A stretch of DNA of 64,000 bases from an uncultured Halomonas sp. (GCF_947493865.1 NZ_CANLTC010000014.1:1-64000); one strand, 5' to 3'; numbered from the stretch's first letter, positions 48,951-56,947 are shown. Made by a program: numbers and translations. The notes: a model not told the origin generated them from the sequence alone.

Positions 48951-48984
48951 CCTAGTGACTAGTATCCTAGTATTTTTTTCAAAC
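48951..48984 (+). promoter_or_regulatory. Protospacer-like target of the mini-CRISPR RNA
   Basis: CC PAM at 48951-48952 followed by TAGTGACTAGTATCCTAG. Against the mini-CRISPR spacer, 15 of the first 20 bases match; mismatches are at 6, 8, 12, 18 and 19. Positions 6, 12 and 18 are the flipped-out bases that type I effector complexes do not read. Binding here would cover the edge of the csy -35 box. Partial matching would favour binding without Cas2-3 cleavage (known for CreA/CreR RNAs; inferred here). Confidence 0.75.
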
Positions 48985-49016
48985 ACTCTCTTAGCCGCTG
49001 AAACAGCCAAAAAGAC

Positions 49017-49058
49017 CGATAACAATGATTAGCAAAGATTGCTATAATTACGATAACA
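49017..49058 (+). promoter_or_regulatory. parDE promoter with flanking direct repeats
   Basis: A consensus -10 TATAAT at 49043-49048 with a weak -35. Direct repeats CGATAACA at 49017-49024 and 49051-49058 flank it and may be the ParD autoregulatory operator. Confidence 0.55.
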
Positions 49059-49087
49059 TCGGGAATCCGGATTTAGAGGTCAAGACC

Positions 49088-49351
49088 ATGAATGTATCCC
49101 TTACACCCCAACTAGAAGATTATATAAAACAAAAGGTTGCAAAAGGCATGTACAACTCGGTGAGCGAGGTTGTGCGTGAAGCACTGCGATTACTGGAAGA
49201 GCGAGACGCCCTCCAGGCGATGAAGTTGGAGGCCTTGCGTAAAGACATCCACCAAGGTCTGGAATCATTGGATAATGGCACGGGCAAGCCGCTGGACATG
49301 CAGGCGATCAAAACCAAGGGGCGGAAACGTCTGGCTGGACACGGTCAATAA
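49088..49351 (+). CDS. parD: ParD-family antitoxin
   Basis: An 87-aa antitoxin with an N-terminal ribbon-helix-helix (MNVSLTPQLEDYIKQKV ... NSVSEVVREALRLLEER, residues 1-40) for DNA binding and dimerisation, and a C-terminal tail (about 45-87) that would wrap the toxin. Its stop overlaps the toxin start by 1 nt (TAATG). It is inserted between cas2-3 and csy1 on the opposite strand. As in other type II systems it probably represses its own promoter. Confidence 0.93.
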   Translation: MNVSLTPQLEDYIKQKVAKGMYNSVSEVVREALRLLEERDALQAMKLEALRKDIHQGLESLDNGTGKPLDMQAIKTKGRKRLAGHGQ

Positions 49352-49638
49352 TGCCATCGCTGATCATCTCCCCCGAAGCCGAGCAAGACCTGCTCGATAT
49401 CTGGCTTTATATCGCCGAAGACAGTCCCGTGAATGCTGATCGCTTCCTTGATCGACTGGAAGGGAAGGCCTTGAAGCTTGCCGAGTTTACAGAAATCGGT
49501 ATCGACAGGCCGGAACTCGCTCCCGACCTGAAAAACTTCCCGGTTGACCGCTATGTCTTGTATTACCGGGCCACCCCCGGTGGGATCGAGTTGGTCCGTG
49601 TGTTACACGGCTCACGAGACATCAACCGGGTGTTCTGA
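49351..49638 (+). CDS. parE: ParE-family toxin
   Basis: A 95-aa RelE/ParE-superfamily toxin: LIISPEAEQDLLDIWLYIAEDSP at the N-terminus, PVDRYVLYYRATPGGIELVRVLHGSRD at the C-terminus. ParE proteins poison DNA gyrase; some relatives act on mRNA, so the target is not certain. Intact and coupled to parD. Its place inside the CRISPR-Cas locus could stabilise the locus against loss. Confidence 0.93.
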   Translation: MPSLIISPEAEQDLLDIWLYIAEDSPVNADRFLDRLEGKALKLAEFTEIGIDRPELAPDLKNFPVDRYVLYYRATPGGIELVRVLHGSRDINRVF

Positions 49639-49814
49639 TCTTCTTGCCCCCTGATATCCAGACACAGCGCCATCGGACCGCCCGTCACGGCGCTTGCAAT
49701 GTCTTCCGGTAACCAAACCGCCTCCATCCAGGCAAGCACCACGCCGGTATCGAGCAGGCAGCTCCGGCGGAATTTATGCAGCGTTTCCCTAAAGAGCAAC
49801 ACCTGCTGGTTGAA
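49639..49814. other. Spacer between parE and the mini-CRISPR
   Basis: A stretch of 176 bp with no gene or repeat that I can support. Reading frames here have no recognisable protein similarity. Confidence 0.4.
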
Positions 49815-49823
49815 TGATAGAAT
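49815..49823 (+). promoter_or_regulatory. Extended -10 promoter of the mini-CRISPR
   Basis: TGATAGAAT: TG-n-TAGAAT matches the extended -10 form (5 of 6 in the hexamer); no good -35. Start expected near 49830, just before the first repeat hairpin (stem from 49832). Confidence 0.55.
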
Positions 49824-49826
49824 TCC

Positions 49827-49943
49827 ATCTGCAACCGAACAGGTTGCTTAGAAATAGTGGCCAGTGTCCTAAAACGCTTGAAACACGATTGCTGCCGTGC
49901 AGGCAGCAGCAGCCGACCTGCCCCGGGTCGGCTACTTTATTTC
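49827..49943 (+). ncRNA. CreA/CreR-like mini-CRISPR: two degenerate repeats around one 32-nt spacer
   Basis: Repeat-like unit 1 (49827-49854) matches the array repeat at 18 of 28 positions; its stem has changed on both sides (CTGCC/GGCAG to CAACC/GGTTG), so pairing is kept, and it ends with the handle CTTAGAAA. Unit 2 (49887-49914) matches at 17 of 28, with the CTGCC/GGCAG stem exact. The gap 49855-49886 is exactly 32 nt, the array's spacer length. Cas6f cuts would give a 60-nt crRNA-like RNA, the usual I-F size. A hairpin terminator (49911-49943) follows. Its spacer resembles the csy1 promoter (48951-48984). I infer Csy-guided autorepression; it could instead be a decayed array. Confidence 0.8.
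49911..49943 (+). terminator. Terminator of the mini-CRISPR transcript
   Basis: AGCCGACC-TGCCCC-GGGTCGGCT hairpin followed by ACTTTATTT. It overlaps the last codons and stop of the converging cas2-3 gene. Confidence 0.65.
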
Positions 49944-52900
49944 CGCTTAACAAATCCCAACGCGGGATGAAAATGCCACCCCTGCGGGGCGTAGTTCGTT
50001 TTCAAACGGATACGCCCGAAGCGTTGGGCACAGCGCTCTATGCTCATGTCCATGGCTTCGGCCTGATCCGCCAGCGCAGTCATGTAGTCAGGCTCGTTCC
50101 ATGGTGCGATGCGTGGATGGCTGAAAACATCATTCGGCAGGCGATCCAGTTCGGTTTCCACAGGCGTCAGTCTCTCGTCCCTTCCCTCTTGATCTACCCG
50201 CCAGAAACCGTAGTCTTCCTCCGTTTCATCCGGCAGCAGCACGAATTCGCATTCAGGCTCGTTGTCTTCCCGGAAAGGCTGTTGCTGTATTGCCAGCGCC
50301 CCGAGGGCCATCGATGGGGTGCGATAAAAGAGATACGCCCCCAGATCGACCTGAGCCGGCTCGCCGCGACGCTTGCGTCGCTGCCCGGGAGCGGCGGCTC
50401 CCTGGATCATGAGCGCGGCAAGTCGCGCGTGTTCGAGGTCGACGAGCTTTTGTGTGGGTTCGAGCACTTCTGCCGGCATCAGTCGCGGACGCGAGTCGAT
50501 ATGCTCGATCTCATCGGCTCTTAATAGCTCCGCCAGTTGATGCGTCACCAGTGGCCAGCGTTTTTCGGTTTCAAAGCCCGGTCGGCTAAATGCCGGTGCA
50601 GCCCGCTTCAGGTGACGGACGTTGGTATCAAGCAGGGCAATATTAGGCGCATGAGCGGGCTCGGGGCGGTGTCGCCGTATGCGGCCAGCGAGCTGAATGA
50701 TAGAGCGCATTGAAGAGGGCTCGACTATCGCCCAATCGTAATCATGGTCGCGACCGACTTCCGTGACCGGCGAACCAAGCACGATGAAAAGCTGATTCTT
50801 AGCGGGGTTGCCATCGAGCGCTGTACGAATATCGACAAGGTCGAATACGGCGCTCTCTTCGCGCCGATCCAACACTCGATCCAGCCGGGCCTCCAGGCGC
50901 GAGCGCAGCAGCAGGGGGAACTGCGAATGGTAAACGCATAGATGAATCTGCCGATCTTCCGGAATATCCGACTGGTAAAGCGACTGAGCAACGGCCACCA
51001 ACGGCTCGATGTTGGCCATGCGCACCAGACCGAAACTGACACGCTTGCCACTGTGAGGATCGAGGGCGTGGTGCTGTTCGTGGAGGGCGCACGCTTGGGT
51101 GAGTATTGTCTGCGCCAGTGCCTGATAAACATCGTCCGGGTGAGCGGAGGGCGCAGACAGCGGGACGAGGTATCCCCGGCGAGCCGGAGCCTGACCGCTG
51201 AGCCGGGCGGCACGCTGCCGAGCAAACTGTATATGCGCGGCATCGAACTCCTCGCCCTCGGCACATGTCTGCTGGGTGCAGCCGTGCTCATCGAACCAAG
51301 CGCAGCAAGGGCTTACTGGGGTTCCAGGAACACCGCGATGGCGTTGGTACTCTGCGCGGCCGGTTCGATATGCCTCGAACAGCCCGCGCACCAATGCCGG
51401 CGGCAACGTGGCGGAGGAAAGCAGTACCCGCGAGCCGAGCAGCCCGGCCCAATAAACAAGGCGTGTCAGGCCGGGAAGGTCGTCGATATCGAAGTCATCC
51501 GGCTCATCAAGCACGAGGTCACTGCCCATCAACCGCAGCATAGGGACAATCTGGTGGCCGCCGCGCAGACTCTCAGTTGCCGGTATCAGGTGGTCAATCG
51601 TACACACCAGCACGGGCGCGCTGATCAGCGCGCGGGCACGTGGATCTTGTGTGGCCCGTGACAGCAAAGGATGTTCATCGATCCGTCCTTCGAAATGGAC
51701 ATGGCTCTGCTCATCCAGCAAAGCGGCTCGCGACTCCGAGCCGCCGCTTTTTCTCTGCTGATGCTCGAACAACGCTCGGCTGGCACTACCCCCGACTCGA
51801 ACGGCCAAGTCATCGCTGCCCAGCCCTAGTCTTTCCCGGTAAGCCTGCCCGGTTTGCAGCGTGAGCGTTCGCAGACCAAGCGCAATCGAGAAGCGCGCCC
51901 CCTCTTCAGGATCACTCAAGGCGTACATGATGCGACCGTTGGCGATTGTCTTGCCACAGCCGGTGGAAGCCATGTTGACCCCGAAGAAGCCCTGCTCACG
52001 GGCCTTATCCCGCACGCCCACGGCTAAGTCGAATGCCTTGTCCTGCCAGCGAAAGCGAGTGTCGCGGCTACGCTGACGAAAGCCTTTGTGTCGCGCGATG
52101 CGCGGTAAGCCTTTTTCCATATCCGGCAAGCGGTGAACGATTTCGCCCACCGTGCGTGTCACGCCCAGCAAGTGCTCTTCAAGCGGCTGGCACAGTCGAC
52201 GCTTACCATGCAGGACAGCCGTATTCGCATATAGCGCCGTAGACCAATCACCACGCAGGCGACCGGCCTCGGTCAGGCTCGAGTAGTGATGATCCGCGAG
52301 CATCATAGCCAAACGCGCTAGATGCATCACATAGGGCGATTCCAGCGGTGGTGTAGCGATACTGACGTCTCGCAGTTGCCGCGCCAGTCGCTGGCTGCGT
52401 TGGCGCCAGGCATCACTCGTGACGGGCAGCCCCTCGGGAAACTCCCAGTAGGGCGCAACCTCTGCCGGCGAGGTGTCCTCTACCCTTTCATTCCAGGCAG
52501 CGGTGAAAGCCTCAGGCAACGAAGGCAAGATAGCCGCATTGAGTATTCCTCGGGCACCGGACCATTTCTGTTGTCCGTTCTCATCGAAAGCCGGCAATGC
52601 GGGCAAGCGATGATGGCTCAAAATCAGCCAACCGATCGCTGCAGCAAGTGGCGGCATTTGCGCAAACGGTGCTTTCGACTGTTTTTCACCATCAACCAGC
52701 CCATCGCATCTGAGCCGGCCCAGCCAGCGGGCATCATCATCGGACGTGGGGTGTTCGAGTCGATGTAGCCAGGTTGCATCATCATCCTCGCCGACGAAGG
52801 CCTCAAGCAGCCTGAGCGATACCCATTCGTGGCGGTAACGGTTACGACCTTCGAGGCGGCCATGGAGCCGGTCCTGAAATGCACGGCTAGCCTTGCCCAG

Positions 52901-53272
52901 GTCATGAAAAAGCGCTGCTAGCGATGCCAGAAGATGAATCAAGCGCCCGCTATGCCAATCATTTTCATCCTCGGCACGCAGGATATTGCGCCGAGTGGTG
53001 TTGGTGGGCACAGCACCCTGCATATTGAAGCGGCTGGCATCGCCGACGATCCACATCAGTTCGCTATGGTCGCGACCGCGAATCCAGTGACAGGCCACTG
53101 CGGTGTTCTTGCGCGCGCTCTTTCGCAGCAACTTCCTGAGGGTGTCCAGCCCCGCCTGGGTGATGGGCGTCTGCCAGGTGCGCTCACCACGTCGTTCGGC
53201 AAACTGATCGAGAATGCGCCGGGTTTCTTTCAAGGCGTTCTTGTTGCATTGGGAGACAATCAGCACATTCAT
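49937..53272 (-). CDS. cas3f: Cas2-Cas3 fusion nuclease-helicase (type I-F)
   Basis: An 1111-aa protein with a Cas2 domain fused at the N-terminus (about 1-95), the hallmark of I-F. An HD nuclease follows, with His123-Asp124 (ALFHDLGKASRAFQ), then a superfamily 2 helicase: Walker A ASTGCGKT (435-442), DEPDD as the DEAD-box variant near 595, and LLSSATLPP. It degrades DNA after Csy targeting and joins Cas1 for spacer capture. It overlaps cas1 by 4 nt. Its 3' end is separated from csy1 by about 1.1 kb, whereas the two usually adjoin. Confidence 0.97.
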   Translation of the reverse strand: MNVLIVSQCNKNALKETRRILDQFAERRGERTWQTPITQAGLDTLRKLLRKSARKNTAVACHWIRGRDHSELMWIVGDASRFNMQGAVPTNTTRRNILRAEDENDWHSGRLIHLLASLAALFHDLGKASRAFQDRLHGRLEGRNRYRHEWVSLRLLEAFVGEDDDATWLHRLEHPTSDDDARWLGRLRCDGLVDGEKQSKAPFAQMPPLAAAIGWLILSHHRLPALPAFDENGQQKWSGARGILNAAILPSLPEAFTAAWNERVEDTSPAEVAPYWEFPEGLPVTSDAWRQRSQRLARQLRDVSIATPPLESPYVMHLARLAMMLADHHYSSLTEAGRLRGDWSTALYANTAVLHGKRRLCQPLEEHLLGVTRTVGEIVHRLPDMEKGLPRIARHKGFRQRSRDTRFRWQDKAFDLAVGVRDKAREQGFFGVNMASTGCGKTIANGRIMYALSDPEEGARFSIALGLRTLTLQTGQAYRERLGLGSDDLAVRVGGSASRALFEHQQRKSGGSESRAALLDEQSHVHFEGRIDEHPLLSRATQDPRARALISAPVLVCTIDHLIPATESLRGGHQIVPMLRLMGSDLVLDEPDDFDIDDLPGLTRLVYWAGLLGSRVLLSSATLPPALVRGLFEAYRTGRAEYQRHRGVPGTPVSPCCAWFDEHGCTQQTCAEGEEFDAAHIQFARQRAARLSGQAPARRGYLVPLSAPSAHPDDVYQALAQTILTQACALHEQHHALDPHSGKRVSFGLVRMANIEPLVAVAQSLYQSDIPEDRQIHLCVYHSQFPLLLRSRLEARLDRVLDRREESAVFDLVDIRTALDGNPAKNQLFIVLGSPVTEVGRDHDYDWAIVEPSSMRSIIQLAGRIRRHRPEPAHAPNIALLDTNVRHLKRAAPAFSRPGFETEKRWPLVTHQLAELLRADEIEHIDSRPRLMPAEVLEPTQKLVDLEHARLAALMIQGAAAPGQRRKRRGEPAQVDLGAYLFYRTPSMALGALAIQQQPFREDNEPECEFVLLPDETEEDYGFWRVDQEGRDERLTPVETELDRLPNDVFSHPRIAPWNEPDYMTALADQAEAMDMSIERCAQRFGRIRLKTNYAPQGWHFHPALGFVKRK

Positions 53273-54246
53273 GGCTGCGTGTTTCCCAGGTCGGTAGCTA
53301 TATCCTTCAGGGTGTCGATCATGAAATCCAGGGATTCGCTACGGGTGAGGCTTTCGATGCAGGCCTGGCGAAACTCTTGCTCCTCGTCGCCGCGCATGGC
53401 GGAAATAAACGCCTGAGGGAGAATGACCGCGTCCTTGACCAGATCCGCCACATCGAACACCAGCCCGCCGCGCCGGGTCTTGCCGTGCAGCACCGCCAAG
53501 CCGTGGGGAATACCCAATACCCAAGTGGCAGTGGCACCCAAGCCATAAGCGAGATAATTGCCATGATCGAGAAAACGATTGGCCGGGTCCGTGCCACTGC
53601 CACGCTTGGCCCGGGTAAAATCGCCGTAGTTCACAGCCTGCACCGCCAGCTTGAACAGCGTCTTGGTCAAGCGTGCTTCCAGAGTCAGCAAATCGGTGGT
53701 ATTTGGTGCCTTTGCAATGGCCTGGTGGTGGTGCGTCAGCGCGGAGGTCAAGTGGTCTTTCGAAATCGTGAAACCGGCGTCGCGTAATGGCCTGCTATCG
53801 AGCCAATGGGTTTCGATTCGTGAGAGGCGCGCCAGTTGGAAGCGTTTGGCGGCTTCGAGGCGCATCTCGTCGTCGAACCAGAAACGCACCCAGTGCTGTA
53901 GATATTCGGTGGGCCGGTATTCACTTTGTGGACTGAACCAGGCAACCTCAACATCGACTTCGTTGGCGGAAAATAGCGGCGTGCCGCCGCCACCGCAAAA
54001 ACCGACCAATACGCCGGCCTTAGCCAGTTCGCGCATGGCGGCTTGAGTGATCGAAGTGCCGGTGCCCAGCAAGAGCGATGTGGTGTTGGCAATGGGAATA
54101 TTCCAATACTTCGATTGGCGCCCTTCGTCGGTGACATATTCCACCCGACCGCCGTTGACCAGCACGCGGCAATGCTGAAGGTAATAGAGATTGGCGCGTT
54201 TGGAATGCAGAATCGTCTTGAGCGACGAAGGTGATAAATCATCCAT
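53269..54246 (-). CDS. cas1: Cas1 integrase, type I-F
   Basis: A 325-aa spacer integrase. Start at 54246 (MDDLSPSSLKTILHSKRANL) follows the family N-terminus, with AAGGATC upstream. Typical I-F features: GTGTSITQAAMRELAKAGVLVGFCGGGG, TEYLQHWVRFWFDDEMRL and the metal-binding His in GIPHGLAVLHGKTRRGGLVFDVADL. It forms the adaptation complex with Cas2-3 and leads the cas1-cas2-3 operon. Confidence 0.97.
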   Translation of the reverse strand: MDDLSPSSLKTILHSKRANLYYLQHCRVLVNGGRVEYVTDEGRQSKYWNIPIANTTSLLLGTGTSITQAAMRELAKAGVLVGFCGGGGTPLFSANEVDVEVAWFSPQSEYRPTEYLQHWVRFWFDDEMRLEAAKRFQLARLSRIETHWLDSRPLRDAGFTISKDHLTSALTHHHQAIAKAPNTTDLLTLEARLTKTLFKLAVQAVNYGDFTRAKRGSGTDPANRFLDHGNYLAYGLGATATWVLGIPHGLAVLHGKTRRGGLVFDVADLVKDAVILPQAFISAMRGDEEQEFRQACIESLTRSESLDFMIDTLKDIATDLGNTQP

Positions 54247-54271
54247 ATTGATCCTTGCCTGTTCGAATTTC

Positions 54272-54328
54272 CTTGGCTTTAACCATCTAAGCACCTTTCG
54301 TTTATTTCTAATGTTTCGAAAAGCCAAG
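54272..54328. repeat. Inverted repeat upstream of cas1
   Basis: Perfect 9-bp arms CTTGGCTTT (54272-54280) and AAAGCCAAG (54320-54328) with 39 bp between. It lies in the cas1 promoter/leader region; it may be an operator or an RNA stem. No clear -35/-10 was identified here. Confidence 0.4.
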
Positions 54329-54396
54329 CTGGGGCGTCTTAATTCTCTGATTCCCCTATACTCCTCTGCAACTTATAACCCACACTCGGAACCCCC

Positions 54397-55074
54397 ATGC
54401 CCGCCATCATCCACCGCACCCCGAACGCCCTACTCCTTTTCCTGTTGCTTGTGGCACCCACTGCGGCCTTGGCCCAGTCCAACCAGCAGGAGTGGGCCGC
54501 CTACGACGATGCCTTGGCCCGCGGCGAGCGTCAGGCGCAAATCTGGCAGTACGGCTGGACGGGGGTCTATACGGTGAGCCTGGCGACCAGTGCCTACGAG
54601 GCCAGCGAGGCGGATGACAGCGATGATCGCTTTGATGCGCGGGTGGGCACGGTGAAGTCTGCACTGGCCCTGGGCGGGATGTTCATCGATTCGCAGCCGC
54701 ACCCGGCGGCGCGGCGTGAGTTCGAACGCCTGCAAGCGGTTGGCGACCTGGAGCAGGCCCGGGCGCTGATGCGCGAGGTAGCCGAAGAAGAGCGGGCACG
54801 CCGTTCCTGGCAGGCGCGGGTGAGCTCCGTGGTGGTGAATACGCTGGGCGGCCTGGTGATCGGTGTGGGCGACGATCGGCCCGACGATGGCGCGATCAGC
54901 TTCGCAGTGGGCATGCTGGTCAGCGAATTGCAGTTGCGCACCCAACCAACTCAGGCCGGCAGCGCCTGGAATCGCTTCCAGCCGGCTCGATTGTCGATGG
55001 GCGATGTGCATCTCGATTACCAGTACGCCTGGACCTTCGTGCCCAATCAGGTGGGCGTGCATATTCGTTACTGA
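54397..55074 (+). CDS. Hypothetical exported protein
   Basis: A 225-aa protein with a signal peptide (1-26, ending ALAQ). Mature part: an early helix with GWTGVYTVSLATSAYEA, a Glu/Arg-rich coiled stretch (about 105-145), then a Gly-rich hydrophobic segment (VVNTLGGLVIGVGDD) and a terminal HIRY. Probably periplasmic or envelope-associated. Family not recognised. A terminator follows within 15 bp. Confidence 0.65.
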   Translation: MPAIIHRTPNALLLFLLLVAPTAALAQSNQQEWAAYDDALARGERQAQIWQYGWTGVYTVSLATSAYEASEADDSDDRFDARVGTVKSALALGGMFIDSQPHPAARREFERLQAVGDLEQARALMREVAEEERARRSWQARVSSVVVNTLGGLVIGVGDDRPDDGAISFAVGMLVSELQLRTQPTQAGSAWNRFQPARLSMGDVHLDYQYAWTFVPNQVGVHIRY

Positions 55075-55088
55075 TTCATGCCGCAAGC

Positions 55089-55115
55089 GCGGGCACTGAT
55101 AGCCCGCCCGTTTTT
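55089..55115 (+). terminator. Terminator before the zinc operon
   Basis: GCGGGC-ACTGATA-GCCCGC hairpin, then CCGTTTTT. Ends just before the Zur box. Confidence 0.75.
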
Positions 55116-55129
55116 GTTATAGTATAGCC
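55115..55129 (+). promoter_or_regulatory. Zur box of the znu operon
   Basis: TGTTATAGTATAGCC, close to the Zur consensus core GTTATA-N-TATAAC. It should repress znuCBA when zinc is plentiful. Confidence 0.8.
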
Positions 55130-55209
55130 TTCCTCTTTTCTGGAGCTGGGTTCTTCCCATGGCATCTCGCCATCGCCATCGTCCTGATGGCCCTTGTCAC
55201 TTTTCATTG

Positions 55210-55305
55210 ATGTCTCTCTCGGCACACAAGCGCCTTGCCATGGCGCTGGTGCCGCTTGCGCTGTTGTGGCTGGCGGTTGCCTGGGCGACCGGGAGCCTTG
55301 GCTGA
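55210..55305 (+). CDS. 31-aa single-pass membrane peptide ahead of znuC
   Basis: Begins MSLSAHKRLAMALVPL and is a single hydrophobic helix (about 9-29). Its TGA overlaps the znuC start by 1 nt (TGATG), so it could couple translation of znuC or be a small subunit. No strong ribosome site, so this is tentative. Confidence 0.4.
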   Translation: MSLSAHKRLAMALVPLALLWLAVAWATGSLG

Positions 55306-56030
55306 TGTCGCGACTACATCTGCAAGATGTACGCCTGGCCCAGGGCGATCGCCCGGTGCTCGAAGGGCTCACGGGGAGTTTCCCGGATGGCGCCATTACC
55401 GCGTTGATTGGCGCCAACGGCGCGGGCAAGAGCACCTTGATTCAGGCCATCATGGGCTTGCTGCCCCCGGTGGCTGGGCGGATCGAGTGCAGCGTGCCTA
55501 GAGAGCGCCGCGCCTGGCTGCCCCAGCAACTGGTGCTGGATCTGAGCTTTCCCATGAGCGTCGAGGAGCTTGTGATGACCGGCACCTGGCCCAGCCACGG
55601 CGCGATGAAAGGTTACTGTGCGGCACACTATCGCAAGGCCCGGGAAATCATGGCGCGCCTGGGCATCTCGCAGCTTGCCCATCGCCCGCTCGGTGAGCTG
55701 TCCGGCGGCCAGCGCCAGCGAGTCCTGCTCGGGCGCACCTTGATGCAGGAGGCCGAACTGTTGCTGCTCGATGAACCCTTTGCCAATGTCGACAGCGAAA
55801 CCGTGGAAGTGATTACTCAGGTGCTGCGCGACATGGCCGCCCAGGGCGTCACCCTCATTATCGTGCTGCATGACCTTGAGCAACTGGCGCGCCTGGCGGA
55901 CTGCGTACTGCTGCTTGCCGACGCCACCGGCCAGTGGTTCGACCCTCAAACGCTTCTCGAGCGCCATGGTCGAACCCCGCTCGGCACTGCTGCACTGTCG
56001 CCACTTGACCTGGGCGGGGTGTCCTTGTGA
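55305..56030 (+). CDS. znuC: Zinc ABC transporter ATP-binding protein ZnuC
   Basis: A 241-aa ABC ATPase: Walker A GANGAGKST, signature LSGGQRQRVLLGR, Walker B LLLLDEPFANVD, switch His in IVLHDLEQ. It energises zinc import. It overlaps znuB by 4 nt. The zinc call rests on the Zur box and on the His-rich binding protein in the same operon; manganese homologues look similar. Confidence 0.92.
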   Translation: MSRLHLQDVRLAQGDRPVLEGLTGSFPDGAITALIGANGAGKSTLIQAIMGLLPPVAGRIECSVPRERRAWLPQQLVLDLSFPMSVEELVMTGTWPSHGAMKGYCAAHYRKAREIMARLGISQLAHRPLGELSGGQRQRVLLGRTLMQEAELLLLDEPFANVDSETVEVITQVLRDMAAQGVTLIIVLHDLEQLARLADCVLLLADATGQWFDPQTLLERHGRTPLGTAALSPLDLGGVSL

Positions 56031-56947
56031 TCGATACCCTCGATGCACTACTGCTCGCCCCACTGACGGACTATGGCTTCATGCGTCGCGCGTTGATTGC
56101 GGGGCTGGCGCTGTCCCTGGCGGTTCCTTCTCTCGGGGTATTCCTGATGCTGCGGGGCATGAGCCTGATGGGCGACGCCATGGCCCATGCGATTCTTCCC
56201 GGGGTCGCTCTCGGGTTCCTGCTGGGGGGCTTTTCGCTGCCGGTCATGAGCCTGGGAGGTGTGCTATCCGGGTTGATCGTTGCCGGGCTGGCCGGCGGTG
56301 TCTCCCAGATGACCGGGCATCGCGAGGATTCGGCGATGGCCAGCTTCTATCTGATCTCCCTTGCCGCCGGAGTGCTGCTGGTGTCGATGGGGGGGAGCAG
56401 CGTCGATCTCACCCATGTGCTGTTCGGCTCGATCCTGGCGGTGGATTCCAGCGCCCTGCTGTTGATCGCGGCGGTGTGCAGTGCAACGGTGCTGCTGCTG
56501 GCGCTGATGTTTCGCGCCCTGGTGGTGGAGTGTCTCGATCCGCTGTTTCTACGCGGCCAAGGCGCACGCAACGGCTTGATTCATGGCCTGTTCCTGGGCC
56601 TGGTCGTGCTCAACCTGACCGCCGGCTTTCAGACCCTGGGCACCTTGATGGCGGTGGGTCTGATGATGCTGCCGGCCACTGCCGCCCGCTTCTGGTCCAA
56701 GCGCCTTGAAGGCCTGATGGGGCTGGCCATTGTCATTGCCATGCTGGCCAGCACCGGTGGCCTGCTGCTTTCCTATCATCTTGGCTTGCCGTCCGGCCCC
56801 TGCATTATCCTGCTGGCCGGCATCGTCTATCTGTTCTCGGCACTCTGCGGTCGCCATCACAGCGTACTGGCACGCCTGCGCCGATCAAAGGCAGCGCCTG
56901 GCACCGAAAAGCCCTCCTCGGCCCACCCCCACCACAGGACGACATGA
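56027..56947 (+). CDS. znuB: Zinc ABC transporter permease ZnuB
   Basis: A 306-aa permease with about eight membrane segments in the ABC-3 family: GDAMAHAILPGVALGFLLGG near the N-terminus, VDLTHVLFGSILAV in the middle. A polar C-terminal tail with HPHH follows. Overlaps znuC upstream and znuA downstream by 4 nt each, so the three proteins are made together. Confidence 0.92.
   Translation: MIDTLDALLLAPLTDYGFMRRALIAGLALSLAVPSLGVFLMLRGMSLMGDAMAHAILPGVALGFLLGGFSLPVMSLGGVLSGLIVAGLAGGVSQMTGHREDSAMASFYLISLAAGVLLVSMGGSSVDLTHVLFGSILAVDSSALLLIAAVCSATVLLLALMFRALVVECLDPLFLRGQGARNGLIHGLFLGLVVLNLTAGFQTLGTLMAVGLMMLPATAARFWSKRLEGLMGLAIVIAMLASTGGLLLSYHLGLPSGPCIILLAGIVYLFSALCGRHHSVLARLRRSKAAPGTEKPSSAHPHHRTT

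Noticed and set aside
49563..49802. 79-codon minus-strand frame with LLDTGVVLAWMEAV, recalling a PIN-domain start
   Set aside because: It overlaps the parE 3' end, has no further PIN acidic residues and no ribosome site.
49814..50524. Plus-strand frame starting in the mini-CRISPR and running through the cas2-3 3' end
   Set aside because: Antisense to an intact cas2-3 gene; the mini-CRISPR reading explains the start of this interval better.
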